From Oscillospiraceae bacterium (GTDB lineage: Bacteria; Bacillota_A; Clostridia; Oscillospirales; Oscillospiraceae), in assembly GCA_902789835.1 (NCBI GenBank), contig CADAPN010000118.1:1-6091 (forward strand): a stretch of 6,091 nt of DNA. Direction: 5' to 3'. The notes under the pieces are model-generated. The model was not told where the DNA came from. It saw only the letters and a list, made by a program, of their open reading frames with translations, and did no database searches. The position numbers and the translations under genes were made by a program. Shown here piece after piece: positions 6,000 to 6,091 of this stretch (position 1 is its first letter; each line of letters opens with the position of its first letter).

Positions 6000-6091
6000 A
6001 AAGCGTCCAGAAGCTCCTTGACCGAAGGCAGGATATAATCCGGCTGCCGCTCGGCAGCGCGGGCCATCTCCGGCGTCGTCTCACCGGAGAG
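5993..6091 (-). CDS. C-terminal end of a probable HAD-IIA (NagD-like) hydrolase, 5' part outside the window
   Basis: Only the last 32 codons are visible, ending in TGA at 5993-5995. The peptide contains LSGETTPEM near its start and PDYILPSVKELLDAL close to its end. This pattern closes many HAD-IIA phosphatases (NagD/AraL-like): a Gly-x-Thr-Thr loop, then a PDYxxxSxxEL strand-helix pair. Such enzymes dephosphorylate small sugar or nucleotide phosphates in the cytoplasm. The catalytic Asp motifs would lie outside the window, so the substrate is unknown. The stop overlaps the PMT start by 7 nt, so the two genes are probably one transcription unit. Other HAD subfamilies are possible. Confidence 0.6.
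   Translation of the reverse strand, partial: LSGETTPEMARAAERQPDYILPSVKELLDALC

Noticed and set aside
4110..6038. Plus-strand open frames opposite the PMT gene
   Set aside because: Their translations are rich in Arg, Gln, His and Pro and have no recognisable domain. The minus-strand frame has membrane helices and PMT motifs.
1..6091. CRISPR, tRNA, rRNA, insertion sequence or phage genes
   Set aside because: No spaced direct repeats of CRISPR type, no tRNA cloverleaf, no rRNA-like stretch, and no transposase or integrase motif was seen on either strand.

Overview
The window looks like a chromosomal core region from a GC-rich member of the Clostridia (Bacillota), plausibly an Oscillospiraceae- or Lachnospiraceae-like anaerobe. 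Three things point there. First, a type IIA topoisomerase pair has the sequence style I associate with clostridial topoisomerase IV/gyrase paralogues. Second, there is a BofA-family sporulation regulator. Third, ribosome binding sites are strong and GGAG/AGGG-like. This placement is an inference from protein style; no marker fixes the species.

All recognisable genes lie on the minus strand, so the transcription order runs from high to low coordinates. At the right edge is the last 32 codons of a probable HAD-IIA (NagD-like) phosphatase (5993-6091). It overlaps by 7 nt a 616-residue membrane glycosyltransferase of the PMT (GT39) family (4149-5999), which carries an extra discoidin-like extracytoplasmic domain. 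After a 72-bp gap comes a 96-residue BofA-family membrane protein (3786-4076). A 176-bp leader then precedes the ATPase/TOPRIM subunit of a type IIA topoisomerase (ParE/GyrB-like, 672 residues, 1591-3609). The cleavage subunit (ParC/GyrA-like, 1-1575) follows 15 nt later; its 525 visible residues run off the left edge at the start of its C-terminal domain.

ParE and ParC would form one heterotetrameric enzyme that manages supercoiling and decatenation, and they are clearly an operon. The PMT protein would move a sugar from a polyprenyl-phosphate carrier to an acceptor outside the membrane. BofA-like proteins are known for restraining an intramembrane protease in sporulation. There is no obvious functional link between the membrane genes and the topoisomerase genes, so the neighbourhood is probably a housekeeping mosaic.

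The most unusual structure is non-coding. Each of the two true intergenic leaders (upstream of bofA and of parE) contains a degenerate tandem array of 7-bp units (plus-strand consensus GTGRAAT). Both arrays start exactly 12 nt before the ATG. The parE leader also holds two short inverted repeats around a candidate extended -10 promoter. I see no mobile element, CRISPR array, tRNA or rRNA, and no convincing intrinsic terminator.
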